The position numbers and the translations under genes are program-made. The notes below the pieces were generated by a model that did no database searches, had not been told where the DNA came from, and saw only the letters and a program-made list of their open reading frames with translations. From the NCBI GenBank assembly GCA_002314805.1, contig DCHJ01000065.1, forward strand, positions 41,905 through 60,346: a stretch of DNA of 18,442 nt. Reading direction: 5' to 3'. Shown here in pieces: positions 1-7,223 of this stretch. The stretch is from Lachnospiraceae bacterium UBA1755 (GTDB lineage: Bacteria > Bacillota > Clostridia > Lachnospirales > Lachnospiraceae). The first letter of the stretch is position 1, and each line of letters opens with the position of its first letter.

Positions 1-455
1 CCGTCCCGTATGCAGACCGTGATCGTCCGGGTATCGATCGAATCGGATTCAGCATCTCTGACATACACGAATGTAACCGTCACATCACCTTCCTCCTCAT
101 CTCGCGGTGTCAGATAAAGATTCCACGTATCCGGTTCGGGCGTATTAAAAACGACTCTTCTTATCTCGTAATCATGGAGCTGACGCAGTTTTTCATTGGA
201 TGAGCCATATCTCCAGCAATAATCTCTCACATGATTGCCGAGTGTAACTAACAGCACTTCTCCGTCATCGCTTATCTGATACCATTCACCTGCATCCGCA
301 GCATCAGAAATCTTATCATCTGTTACGGATGTGTCTGCCCGTGCACTCAGGGCACCGGCTCCGAAGGTCGCCGTGCAGACAACAGCAAGACACAGGTTGA
401 CCAGTGCCGGTATCATCCATCTGTTTAATTTTCCTGCAGTTCCTCTCTTCACCAT
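1..455 (-). CDS. Exported protein, N-terminal part (runs off the window)
   Basis: Open frame from an ATG at 455 to the window edge, 151 codons, with no stop. The product begins with a basic stretch (MVKRGTAGKLNR), a hydrophobic core at residues 13-36 and an Ala-Arg-Ala motif at 38-40, which reads as a signal peptide cut before Asp41. The mature part seen so far is acidic and rich in short alternating hydrophobic/polar strands (residues 60-150), as in an immunoglobulin-like or other beta-sandwich surface domain; no family is recognisable. A GGGAG element 5 bases upstream of the ATG supports this start. It is the last gene seen in this direction, downstream of the antitoxin gene and its 64-bp repeats. 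Secretion is well supported, function unknown. Confidence 0.75.
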   Translation of the reverse strand, partial: MVKRGTAGKLNRWMIPALVNLCLAVVCTATFGAGALSARADTSVTDDKISDAADAGEWYQISDDGEVLLVTLGNHVRDYCWRYGSSNEKLRQLHDYEIRRVVFNTPEPDTWNLYLTPRDEEEGDVTVTFVYVRDAESDSIDTRTITVCIRD

Positions 456-550
456 ATCTCTCCCTATGTGAGGATCTAAACTCCGGCCCGCCCGGCTTAA
501 AAGTTCTGCCGTCCTCTTCACCATCCGACAGCATTGTTCAGAAGCTGTGT

Positions 551-728
551 TCAGCTGTCTGATGATTTCTGTCATTCACAGATCTGCCGGACAGTGCTGT
601 ACAAAAGCTCAGTCTCAGCTGACCTCCAATTTCTGCCGCTTCCTGATCTGCCGTACAGCACCGGACACAAATGCCGTGTCAGCTGTCCGATGATTTCTGC
701 CACTCTTTGATCTGCCTGACTGCGCTGT
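551..728 (-). repeat. Three tandem 64-bp units repeating the 3' end of the antitoxin gene
   Basis: Units begin at 551, 615 and 679, exactly 64 bp apart, and align without gaps over about 50 bp (shared blocks TCAGCTG, ATTTCTG and GATCTGCC). The unit at 679 is the real end of the antitoxin gene. Read in the equivalent frame, the unit at 615 encodes AVRQIRKRQKLEVS-stop and the one at 551 encodes STVRQICE-stop-QKSSDS-stop, against SAVRQIKEWQKSSDS-stop in the gene. A weaker possible fourth copy has its TTCTGCC block at 504-510. The copies therefore lie after the stop codon and are diverged remnants of the C-terminal coding segment. Confidence 0.8.
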
Positions 729-885
729 CAAGGACCTTGGAATTATTGACATCCAGCATCATGTACTTTGGCTGATTGCGCTTAAAAATCAGGGCGTGTC
801 CGTTCTCGTCCACCATCTTTGCTACCTTGGAGAAATTCTGATTGGCGTCGGTAACGGAAATTATGGTTTTTGCGTCAATTTTCAT
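679..885 (-). CDS. Phd/YefM-type antitoxin, apparently without a toxin
   Basis: 68-residue protein whose residues 9-46 (ISVTDANQNFSK...HALIFKRNQPKYMMLDV) match the N-terminal DNA-binding fold of the Phd/YefM antitoxins: an Ile-Ser-Val strand, an F-x-x-V helix and the R/K-N-x-P-x-Y-M turn. Known members repress their own promoter as dimers and neutralise a RelE/Doc-type toxin through a C-terminal tail. This one is somewhat short, with a tail of about 20 residues ending AVRQIKEWQKSSDS. GGAGAG lies 7 bases before the ATG. No RelE-, YoeB- or Doc-like frame follows or precedes it, so it is an orphan in this window, possibly a stand-alone regulator. Promoter and operator are at 898-940. Confidence 0.8.
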   Translation of the reverse strand: MKIDAKTIISVTDANQNFSKVAKMVDENGHALIFKRNQPKYMMLDVNNSKVLDSAVRQIKEWQKSSDS

Positions 886-897
886 AATTTACTCTCC

Positions 898-918
898 GTA
901 CAATTGGGATAATTGTAC
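898..918. promoter_or_regulatory. Likely autoregulatory operator of the antitoxin gene
   Basis: Perfect inverted repeat GTACAATT-5 bases-AATTGTAC. One arm contains TGTACA (914-919) and the other CGTACA (897-902). TGTACA is the core reported for the YefM-YoeB operator palindromes. The repeat covers the -10 hexamer of the promoter at 912-940, so a bound dimer would block RNA polymerase. The repeat is seen; its role is inferred. Confidence 0.6.
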
Positions 919-940
919 AACTTTAACAGCTATTTGTCTA
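912..940 (-). promoter_or_regulatory. Sigma-A promoter of the antitoxin gene
   Basis: On the minus strand TAGACA (-35, 940-935) and TACAAT (-10, 917-912) are separated by exactly 17 bp, each one mismatch from consensus. Predicted transcription start is near 905, leaving a leader of about 20 bases that holds the GGAGAG ribosome binding site. Confidence 0.65.
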
Positions 941-956
941 GCTATTATAATAGCTA
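939..956. other. 18-bp perfect palindrome upstream of the antitoxin promoter
   Basis: TAGCTATTATAATAGCTA is identical on both strands and abuts the -35 element. It could be a second binding site (Phd/YefM operators often have two palindromes) but it lacks TGTACA, so this is only a suggestion. Confidence 0.45.
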
Positions 957-967
957 TATTCATGCGT

Positions 968-990
968 AAAAAAAAACGGCATACCGCCGC
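968..990 (-). terminator. Intrinsic terminator after the membrane-protein gene and its repeats
   Basis: On the minus strand GCGGC-GGTAT-GCCG forms a short 4-5 bp stem followed by nine T. An outer pair TGCGTA (963-968) / TACGCA (994-999) could extend it. It separates the gene at 1217-1759 from the antitoxin promoter. Confidence 0.6.
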
Positions 991-1087
991 AGATACGCAG
1001 ATATCCTTCACAATTTACGATCCGGGTCCGAACTGCCGGCTTTGCCGCCACAGAGCTTTTCGTTTTCTGCTTCTGATATCCTTTTCA

Positions 1088-1247
1088 GGTCTCATTTCAT
1101 CCGCGCCTCCGTATGCTTTTCATTTTAGGTCGCATTTAATCCGCACCTCCGTATGCTTTTCATTTCAGGTCTCTTTTCATCCTCGCCTCCGTATGCTTTT
1201 CATTTCAGGTCTCATTTCATCCGCGTCTCCGTATGCTTTTCATTTTA
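1088..1247 (-). repeat. Four tandem 40-bp units repeating the 3' end of the membrane-protein gene
   Basis: Units at 1088, 1128, 1168 and 1208 follow each other without spacers; units 1 and 4 differ at one position and the others at about four. The unit at 1208-1247 contains the real last codons (KMKSIRRRG-stop) of the gene at 1217-1759. On the minus strand units 3 and 1 again encode MKSIRRRG-stop, and unit 2 MKSIRRCG without the stop. Each unit also contains GGAGG followed about 5 bases later by ATG, but the frames opened are only two codons long. Not a CRISPR: there are no spacers. Confidence 0.9.
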
Positions 1248-1759
1248 GGTCTTATGCGCGCTGCATAAAACCACGCAGCAATGGCAGCCATCCTGTCAAA
1301 ACAGATCAGGATCAATATCATGACCGCAAAAATCAGAATGTTCACGACAAGACTCACTCCTGAAAAATCTGCAATTACAGAGGGCAGCGCAATAACATAA
1401 ATCAGAAACAGATACATCATGCCCATGGATGCTGTAAATATGCCGGCTTTGGCAAGTATACTTATGACCTTGCCTTTTATCCTGTCAATGTATTCCTTTA
1501 TCAGCGGATAATATCCTGCAAACACATAAAAAAAACCTGCCTCTTTGTCAGCGCAGAGCACGATACTGAGGATGCTCACTGTACCCCAGACCATCCAACC
1601 CCATTTTCTGCCTAACTCCACCCTGACCGGAATAATGAATACACCGGCAAGGAGCGGCGATATGTATGTCATGACAGGCACCACACCGCCCACCAGCATT
1701 ATGGCCGTACCAAGAGCGGCCATCATACCGCTGAATGCAATTTTAAAGCTTAGTTTCAA
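1217..1759 (-). CDS. Small polytopic membrane protein, resembling ECF transporter S components
   Basis: 180 residues with about five hydrophobic segments (roughly 6-28, 32-46, 54-70, 98-126 and 135-153) and a basic C-terminus (ARIRPKMKSIRRRG). Size, helix count and the N-terminal pattern (IAFSGMMAAL, then VxxSPLLAGVFIIPVxxELG) recall substrate-binding S components of energy-coupling-factor vitamin transporters, though no family is certain; a DKEAGFFYVFAGYYP motif lies at 71-85. The start is a TTG at 1759: an in-frame TAA lies immediately upstream, and GGAAAG precedes it closely. No ATPase or T-component genes are nearby. The last codons lie inside the first unit of the 40-bp repeat array. A candidate promoter is at 1851-1879 and a terminator at 968-990, so it looks monocistronic. 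Confidence 0.7.
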   Translation of the reverse strand: MKLSFKIAFSGMMAALGTAIMLVGGVVPVMTYISPLLAGVFIIPVRVELGRKWGWMVWGTVSILSIVLCADKEAGFFYVFAGYYPLIKEYIDRIKGKVISILAKAGIFTASMGMMYLFLIYVIALPSVIADFSGVSLVVNILIFAVMILILICFDRMAAIAAWFYAARIRPKMKSIRRRG

Positions 1760-1850
1760 TTACTTTCCATCTCCGTCTCTTCCCGTGAGCGCAATAAATG
1801 TTTCTCAAAGATAACCCATCAGGAAAATACCTATCGATTAAATGTCTCCT

Positions 1851-1879
1851 ATAATATGTTTCGGTCGAATGCACATCAA
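1851..1879 (-). promoter_or_regulatory. Candidate promoter of the membrane-protein gene
   Basis: TTGATG (-35, 1879-1874) and TATTAT (-10, 1856-1851) with 17 bp between them on the minus strand. It would give a leader of about 85 bases before the TTG start at 1759. Confidence 0.45.
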
Positions 1880-2071
1880 AATAATACTATAGTAAGAATG
1901 CTTCCTGAAACAACGATCTCTTAAGCAGCATTTCCGCAGACTGCGTATTGCCAATGTATCTGGCATTGCCATGTATCTGATATTGCAGGAATTACAGGCA
2001 TAAGGCATCATACTGCCAACGCCCGGCAGCATCCTTCAGCCACGATCTGCTCAATCCAGTACTCATTATGA
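1880..2071. other. Gene-free stretch
   Basis: Between the candidate promoter at 1851-1879 and the terminator at 2082-2116. It contains only a short imperfect direct repeat (ATTGCC-ATGTATCTG, at 1947-1963 and 1965-1980). A 64-codon open frame on the minus strand here has no ribosome binding site and an unprotein-like composition, so I do not call it a gene. Confidence 0.5.
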
Positions 2072-2081
2072 CAATTTTATG

Positions 2082-2116
2082 AAAACGCTGCCCGGCACCT
2101 TATATGGCGGGCAGCG
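2082..2116 (-). terminator. Intrinsic terminator of the VWA-LRR-MoxR-oxidoreductase operon
   Basis: Perfect 9-bp stem CGCTGCCCG / CGGGCAGCG (arms 2108-2116 and 2086-2094) with a 13-base loop, followed on the minus strand by TTTT and further T-rich sequence. It lies 24 bases after the stop codon of the reductase gene at 2140. Confidence 0.85.
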
Positions 2117-2139
2117 CAGTATCAGTTCATATCAGCATA

Positions 2140-3345
2140 TCAATAGTACTCACCCGGTACAATAAGCGTAAGATCGCTGAGAGCAAAGCTTGCACATGGA
2201 TGGATCTCATTCATCTGCTTGTCTGCCCAGCGCCTGCCGTCTGTCTCTTCAGGGATAAATACCTCGCCTTCTGTAAGTCTTGAACGGCACCATCCGCACT
2301 CACCGCTGCGGCAGCGTGAAGGAGCCTTGATCCCTGCTCTTTCAATTGCTACAAGCACAGGCTCATTTGCCGGACAGTCACAGACGATCTCTTTCTCTCC
2401 CTGCTTAACTGTAAGCTTGAATACCTGATCCTTTTTATCCTGCGGATAACCCGGCTGCTCCCATACCTTCTTTGTAGCTCCCAGGAGCTCACGGCGTACA
2501 TGCTTTCTGTCAAGGCCGAGCTTTGCAACCTCACCGGCTGCAAATCTGTACATTGCCTCCGGACCGCAGATAAATACCGAATATTCTCCCGCTGCATACT
2601 TCTGTATAATCTCAGCTGTGATGAAGCCATGCTCAAAGCCGGGCTTTTCTTCATCAGAGAGTACGTGTACTACCTTGACCTTTGGTGTTGCCGCGCAGAT
2701 ATCATCAAGCTCTTTCCTGAAAAGCACAGCATTCTCTGTCCTGCTTCCGAAGAGGATAGTAAGATTGAAATCCTCGATCCCGTCGCGGATAGCATATGCC
2801 ATTGAAAGGAATGGTGTGATGCCCGAACCGCCTGCAAGAGCGATCACATTCTTAGCATCGCGGAGCTTCTCATAATAGAAGCTTCCGAGTCCTTCCGAAC
2901 CGATCACCTTATCGCCGACCTTAAGATTGGCAAGAAGATAATCAGCAGCAAAGCCTTCCGGATTCTTCTTGATCGTCACTGCAAGCTTTCCTTCCTTAGT
3001 CCACTCCGGTGATGATGAAATTGAATACGGACGTGTCACAAAGCTCTCACCGATAGGCAGCTTAAGAGAAATATACTGACCTGCTCTGAAGTATGCTGCG
3101 GGTTTTCCGTCTGCTCTCTTTAAGATGAAGGACCTGGCATCGGCATCCCCGTGATCTATGATCTGGTCTACGACCAGCTCCTGGAAATCCGGATGCATTT
3201 CCTTAGCAAAGTTATTGATCTTGTATTCTGCCGTGATCTCATTGGCCGGTGCAGCATCGATAGCCTGCTTACGCACCTTTCCGAGATTGGCAAATTTAAG
3301 CATATCAAGGAGTCCGATAAGACCTACTTTTATATTAAGTGCCAT
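2140..3345 (-). CDS. FNR-type NAD(P)H oxidoreductase with C-terminal [2Fe-2S] ferredoxin domain
   Basis: 401 residues. After an N-terminal segment of about 50 residues comes a ferredoxin-NADP reductase module: FAD-binding RPYS at 105-108, nucleotide-binding GGSGITP at 172-178 and CGP at 260-262. A plant-type ferredoxin domain follows (about 308-401) with Cys345, Cys350, Cys353 (C-x4-C-x2-C) and Cys384 as cluster ligands. Such fusions pass electrons from NAD(P)H through flavin to the [2Fe-2S] centre and on to a partner. The start codon shares one base with the stop of the preceding oxidoreductase (TAATG) and AGGAGG lies 8 bases upstream, so the two are translationally coupled; that oxidoreductase is the obvious partner. 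Last gene before the operon terminator. Class is certain, the final acceptor unknown. Confidence 0.9.
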   Translation of the reverse strand: MALNIKVGLIGLLDMLKFANLGKVRKQAIDAAPANEITAEYKINNFAKEMHPDFQELVVDQIIDHGDADARSFILKRADGKPAAYFRAGQYISLKLPIGESFVTRPYSISSSPEWTKEGKLAVTIKKNPEGFAADYLLANLKVGDKVIGSEGLGSFYYEKLRDAKNVIALAGGSGITPFLSMAYAIRDGIEDFNLTILFGSRTENAVLFRKELDDICAATPKVKVVHVLSDEEKPGFEHGFITAEIIQKYAAGEYSVFICGPEAMYRFAAGEVAKLGLDRKHVRRELLGATKKVWEQPGYPQDKKDQVFKLTVKQGEKEIVCDCPANEPVLVAIERAGIKAPSRCRSGECGWCRSRLTEGEVFIPEETDGRRWADKQMNEIHPCASFALSDLTLIVPGEYY

Positions 3346-4883
3346 TACTTATTTCCTCCTTCCTTAAGTTCTGCACAGGCCATAGCCGCGCACATATCTC
3401 CGTTGATCCATGTTGATGAATATCCGTCACCTCTGAAGGATGCGGCTCCTATATGTCTGAGTCCCTTGATCGGGAATTCCTCCGGGATCAGCATCATACG
3501 GGCGAGCATTCCGTCCCAGCCGGAGAGCTCGTAGCCATAGGTAGAGCCTTCAGGTGTACCCAGATATCTTGCAAATGTCATAGGTGTCGATACCTCCATC
3601 TCCTCGATATAAGGCTCGATATCGACTCCGTATTTCTCCTTCATTGTCTCGATACACTGCTTGGCGAACTTATCCTTGATCCCGGCATATTCCTGAGGAG
3701 TGATCTTATTCCAGTCATCCGGTCCGTACATTGTCGTAAAGCTTACAACACAGGTACCCTCCGGAGAGAAATCAGGAATCAGCTTATTGTAGCAGAGAAG
3801 GATGGAGAACTTATTGGTATCTATATGAGCCAGGCTCTCATACTCCCTGCGTGTATCCGATGTGGACGGGAAGAATACTGTATAATCATCGATCCCCAGC
3901 TCTTCCCTGCTCTTGTTAAGCGCAAAATATGCAACGCACATTCTTGCGGAATAGTTATGCTTACGGGCTGTGGAAAGCTTCTTCTCTCTCTCCGGAACCA
4001 GCTCCTTGGGCATCATCTTTGCGTAGATGATATCCGGGTTGATATTTGCCAGTACCTGCTCACACTCGATGGTACCCATGTTGGTCTCTACACCGCAGAT
4101 CCTGTCACCATCAAAGAGGAACTTCTCTGCCCTGCAGTTAAACCATGCTTCTCCTCCCAGCTCATAAAATCTCTCCATGAACTGCATTGAGATCTCATGA
4201 GATGTATGATGCGGGATAACTGCCTTCCTGCAGATGTACATATCAAGCATGTTTCCGAAGTGAAGGAAATTGAGCTCATCCAGCGGAACTCCCAGATAGC
4301 ACCAGTAAACACTGAGGATATCAATTGCCTTCTGCGGCAGCTTAAGAGCCTGGAGCACCTTGAGTGAAGGATATCCGCAGGTCCTGAGCACATTGGGAAA
4401 ATTGGTCTGCATGTACTTGGAATCATTGGGTGTACCGTCATTCATGTACTTGACAGCCGCTTTCATCTCTGCAAAGAGGTCGAAGAGCTTGTTCATTGCC
4501 TCACGCGTACCGGGCACATACTCCTCCATCTTGTCGATGAACGGCTCGCGGCCCGTCGGCATTGAGATATCCATCGGTGTACCGTCCGAATACTTTGATA
4601 TACAGCGATAGCACTCCGGGACAGTGACCCAGTCCATCTTCACACCGTTTCTCTCAAAGAGGAGTCTTACATCACCCTTGTTGTCATCCGGACCCCAGTC
4701 ACAGATCTCATGAACACTCGGGTCAAATTCAAACCGTCCTCTCCTGAAGCTGGATGCGCATCCGCCGGGAAGATTGTGTTTCTCGATAAGAAGTGTCTTC
4801 TTACCTTCAAGTGCTGCCTTGACTGCAGCACTTATTCCCGCGTTGCCGGCTCCAACAACCACTACATCATACTTTGCTGCCAT
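3345..4883 (-). CDS. FAD-dependent oxidoreductase of the phytoene desaturase/CrtI-like superfamily
   Basis: 512 residues. The N-terminus carries the dinucleotide-binding signature VVVVGAGNAGISAA (Gly11, Gly13, Gly16) with the ribose-binding acid Glu34 in LLIEKHN, followed by the GGCASS loop (40-45) typical of CrtI, carotenoid isomerase and retinol-saturase relatives. The C-terminal part (GLRHIGAASFRGDGYSSTWINGDMC) fits the second FAD-contact motif. The family reduces, desaturates or isomerises hydrophobic substrates; no carotenoid or squalene synthase gene is near, so a carotenoid role is not implied. AAAGGAG lies upstream of the ATG, which sits inside the last codons of the MoxR gene (22-bp overlap). 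Its stop overlaps the start of the FNR-type reductase, a likely electron donor. Substrate not predictable from sequence. Confidence 0.85.
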   Translation of the reverse strand: MAAKYDVVVVGAGNAGISAAVKAALEGKKTLLIEKHNLPGGCASSFRRGRFEFDPSVHEICDWGPDDNKGDVRLLFERNGVKMDWVTVPECYRCISKYSDGTPMDISMPTGREPFIDKMEEYVPGTREAMNKLFDLFAEMKAAVKYMNDGTPNDSKYMQTNFPNVLRTCGYPSLKVLQALKLPQKAIDILSVYWCYLGVPLDELNFLHFGNMLDMYICRKAVIPHHTSHEISMQFMERFYELGGEAWFNCRAEKFLFDGDRICGVETNMGTIECEQVLANINPDIIYAKMMPKELVPEREKKLSTARKHNYSARMCVAYFALNKSREELGIDDYTVFFPSTSDTRREYESLAHIDTNKFSILLCYNKLIPDFSPEGTCVVSFTTMYGPDDWNKITPQEYAGIKDKFAKQCIETMKEKYGVDIEPYIEEMEVSTPMTFARYLGTPEGSTYGYELSGWDGMLARMMLIPEEFPIKGLRHIGAASFRGDGYSSTWINGDMCAAMACAELKEGGNK

Positions 4884-6331
4884 AAAGCCTCTCCTTTCTT
4901 TAATATCTCAAGTTTTCTTTCATAGAACTTAAGAGATTCATTATGTTTATAATACTCATCACATCCATAGCGCGCTATGAAACGTGAGGAATAATATCCT
5001 ATGGTGAGCTCCGTGACCAGTATCAGCATCTCCTGACCGTCACCCCATACCTTTCCGACAAAGGTGAAGATCTCCGAAAGCTTTCTCCCCGCTGCCAGAG
5101 CGTCTGATCTCATCGTCCCGACCATCTCTCTGTATTCCGCACTGATCTCATCAAAGCTCTTATGTGACGAAATAAACGAATTAAGGATATGAAGCGCGGC
5201 TTCATACTTTTCACGGCTGTCCGCACTGAGGACTCCCATCCTGCGGAAGCGTTTATAGAGCTGTTCCTCCTGCTCCGCTGCCTCCTTCAGATCGGCCCCA
5301 TCCTTTACTTTCTTAAGTACTCCAAGCACCTCGGTGACCACATCCTCCTGCTTCATCACTCCGGCAATAGCTTCATTGACCTTATCCATAAGGAGTCCGA
5401 GGAGACTCAGCCGCTCATCAAAGGCCGCCGCCTCTGCTCTGTCTGCGATCTCCTGCGGGGCATTGCCTGCAAGTATCTCATCCAGCCTGTAATCAGACTT
5501 GTACTTATTGAACAGGTCATAGTATACCGCAAAGTCTTCTGCGATATCCTTGTCCTGGATGTACTGAGCAATAAGGGTCCTGTCGACCCTGATATCCATA
5601 GACTCATAGAGCTTTATTATCCGGCTCAGATCGCTCCAGCCTCTGGCAGTGATGAAGCGCTTTCCATCCACAGTCTCTTCAATGTGATAGAAATTTTCCT
5701 TCCTTGCATCAAGATATGTAAGTACTGCTCCGTGGACACCGGTCTGATATGCATATGCCTTCCATGAATCGTAATCGGGATCGATATCCACCCGCTTCAG
5801 TCTGTCCCAGGTCACGATATCAAATTCCCGGGCACTCCTGTTGTATGCAACCGGATTGCCTGCCGTCACAACTATCCATCCGTCAGGTACCCTGTGCCGC
5901 CCGAAGGTCTTGAACTGCAGAAACTGCAGCATAGTCGGTGTCAGCGTCTCTGACGCACAGTTTACCTCATCCAGAAAAAGAATGCCTCTTTCACACCCGC
6001 AATCCTCCATGCAGTCATACACAGAGGAGATGATCTCACTCATCGTATATTCGGAGACATCATATTCGGCATCACCGAACTGCTTGTGTACGATCTTGGG
6101 GAGTCCAAGCGCGGACTGCCTCGTATGGTGAGTAATGGAATAGGTCACGAGCCCGATGCCCATTTCTTCAGCGACCTGCTTTACGATCGCAGTCTTGCCG
6201 ATACCCGGCGGGCCCATCAGAAACAGCGGTCTCTGCTGTTCCGGGTCAAGGATGTAACCGCCGTACTCATCTCTGGCGGAATATGCCCTGATCGTATTGA
6301 ATACCTGTTCTTTTGCCTGAGCTATGTTCAT
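4862..6331 (-). CDS. MoxR-type AAA+ ATPase
   Basis: 489 residues from the ATG at 6331. Walker A GPPGIGKT at 40-47, Walker B ILFLDE at 117-122 and a sensor-1 segment VVTAGNP at 154-160 identify a AAA+ ATPase of the MoxR/dynein-related group. The C-terminal 250 residues are mostly helical and charged. MoxR proteins work with a VWA-domain partner as chaperones or activators of metal- and redox-enzymes (known pairs: NorQ-NorD, CbbQ-CbbO, RavA-ViaA). The frame is open up to a TTG at 6445, but GGAG 6 bases before the ATG at 6331 and the poor site at the TTG favour the shorter form. The VWA partner is two genes upstream, and the gene overlaps the FAD oxidoreductase by 22 bp. Confidence 0.9.
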   Translation of the reverse strand: MNIAQAKEQVFNTIRAYSARDEYGGYILDPEQQRPLFLMGPPGIGKTAIVKQVAEEMGIGLVTYSITHHTRQSALGLPKIVHKQFGDAEYDVSEYTMSEIISSVYDCMEDCGCERGILFLDEVNCASETLTPTMLQFLQFKTFGRHRVPDGWIVVTAGNPVAYNRSAREFDIVTWDRLKRVDIDPDYDSWKAYAYQTGVHGAVLTYLDARKENFYHIEETVDGKRFITARGWSDLSRIIKLYESMDIRVDRTLIAQYIQDKDIAEDFAVYYDLFNKYKSDYRLDEILAGNAPQEIADRAEAAAFDERLSLLGLLMDKVNEAIAGVMKQEDVVTEVLGVLKKVKDGADLKEAAEQEEQLYKRFRRMGVLSADSREKYEAALHILNSFISSHKSFDEISAEYREMVGTMRSDALAAGRKLSEIFTFVGKVWGDGQEMLILVTELTIGYYSSRFIARYGCDEYYKHNESLKFYERKLEILKKGEALWQQSMM

Positions 6332-6344
6332 ATTAATCTCCATT

Positions 6345-6361
6345 CCGCGGACAGACCGCGG
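6345..6361. other. GC-rich hairpin just upstream of the MoxR ribosome binding site
   Basis: Perfect inverted repeat CCGCGG-5 bases-CCGCGG, ending three bases before the GGAG at 6338-6341. There is no T-run, so it is not an obvious terminator. It may tune the relative amount of the ATPase, or protect a processing end. The roughly 100 bases between the LRR and MoxR genes hold nothing else clear. Confidence 0.45.
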
Positions 6362-6434
6362 CGCAAACAGCATTAAAAACTCACTTTCAGCAGGCAGAGA
6401 CCCACTGCTCCGGGGCAGCCGGAGGCGCCGCAGC

Positions 6435-7223
6435 TTATAGATCAAACTCCCCTGTATCTATGCCTCTGCCGGCTGCCGCAAGCAGCAGCGCAACAAGTTC
6501 AGTCTGATTATTCTCATTGGCTGCGGCAACGTACTTACCGATGTTTTCCTGACGCAGCAGCTTAAGCCCCGAAAGCCCGCTGAGGGCTGCCACATTGTTG
6601 GATTTGAGTATCTTCTCCATAATCAGCTCTTCATTGCTGCTGATAAAGCTCCGGGCGTGGTCACCCACTTCTTTCCCGTGCCGCTGCGGACAGGTGCACC
6701 AGAGCAGTGTATACTGCAGTTCCTCCGGCGGATTGAATTTTTGCGGATAGCCGCAGGCCACATATCCTTCCAGGAGCAGCGGGCAGTCACCGAATGCATC
6801 TGTATTGATCTTGATCTGCTCACCCGGCACTTCTATGCGCCGCAGCTGATGGCAGGAGAAAAAAGCCTTTTCTTCAATGAGTTCCACTCCCGCGGGGATC
6901 ACGACCTCCGCTATACCCGATTCTCCGAAGGCTTCCTCGCGGATCGTCTTAAGACTCTGCGGCAGTATGACCTTCTTAAGATTGATGCATCCGAAAAATG
7001 CCACTTCTCCGATATCCGTCACGCCCTCGGGGATCACTATCTCCTCAAGACTATGGTTCTGGGCAAAAGCTCCTTCCATGAGTCTTCCGTCGGAGATCAG
7101 ACTCTGCACTTCTGACACTCCATTGCCGAGGTCATCTGCAAATACGCCCTCCATCCACGAGTATTCCTCTACTCCAAGCCGGTTCAGCTCTTCCTGTTTT
7201 TCTCTAAGCTCCGAATCGTTCAT
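6435..7223 (-). CDS. BspA-type leucine-rich-repeat protein with helical C-terminal domain
   Basis: 262 residues with no signal peptide or membrane segment, so probably cytoplasmic. Residues about 47-158 contain four repeats of about 23 residues of the BspA/LRR_5 type (I-x-x-G-A-F-x-x-x-x-x-L-x-x-I-x-I-P-x-x-V; for example LEEIVIPEGVTDIGEVAFFGC). The C-terminal 90 residues (EELIMEKILKSNN...NENNQTELVALLLAAAG) look like a helical repeat. The gene starts within the last codons of the VWA gene (20-bp overlap) and precedes MoxR, so it is made with both. LRR domains bind protein, so it may be a substrate adaptor for the ATPase/VWA machine; that is inference. The ribosome binding site (GAGGA, 12 bases upstream) is weak, consistent with coupling. 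Confidence 0.85.
   Translation of the reverse strand: MNDSELREKQEELNRLGVEEYSWMEGVFADDLGNGVSEVQSLISDGRLMEGAFAQNHSLEEIVIPEGVTDIGEVAFFGCINLKKVILPQSLKTIREEAFGESGIAEVVIPAGVELIEEKAFFSCHQLRRIEVPGEQIKINTDAFGDCPLLLEGYVACGYPQKFNPPEELQYTLLWCTCPQRHGKEVGDHARSFISSNEELIMEKILKSNNVAALSGLSGLKLLRQENIGKYVAAANENNQTELVALLLAAAGRGIDTGEFDL

Noticed and set aside
1036..1047. CCGGCTTTGCCG shared with about 8910-8921 as a dispersed repeat family
   Set aside because: Only 12 bases match; short self-complementary GC words like this arise easily and the flanks do not align.
1088..1247. CRISPR array
   Set aside because: The 40-bp units are directly adjacent with no spacers, and no cas genes are present.
842..1363. Long plus-strand open frame (173 codons) through the 40-bp repeats
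   Set aside because: It is made open by the repeats, runs through the terminator and the antisense of two real genes, and has no ribosome binding site.
1838..2032. 64-codon minus-strand frame in the gene-free stretch
   Set aside because: No ribosome binding site at a usable distance, Cys/Met/Ile-rich chance-like composition, and it runs through the candidate promoter at 1851-1879.
3345..4883. Carotenoid biosynthesis gene
   Set aside because: The protein has the CrtI-like fold signatures, but no phytoene/squalene synthase or other carotenoid gene is in the window, so only the superfamily is claimed.
6332..6445. Longer form of the MoxR ATPase starting at TTG 6445
   Set aside because: The extension is Arg/Pro/Ser-rich and unlike the family, has no good ribosome binding site and crosses the CCGCGG hairpin; ATG 6331 has GGAG at the right distance.
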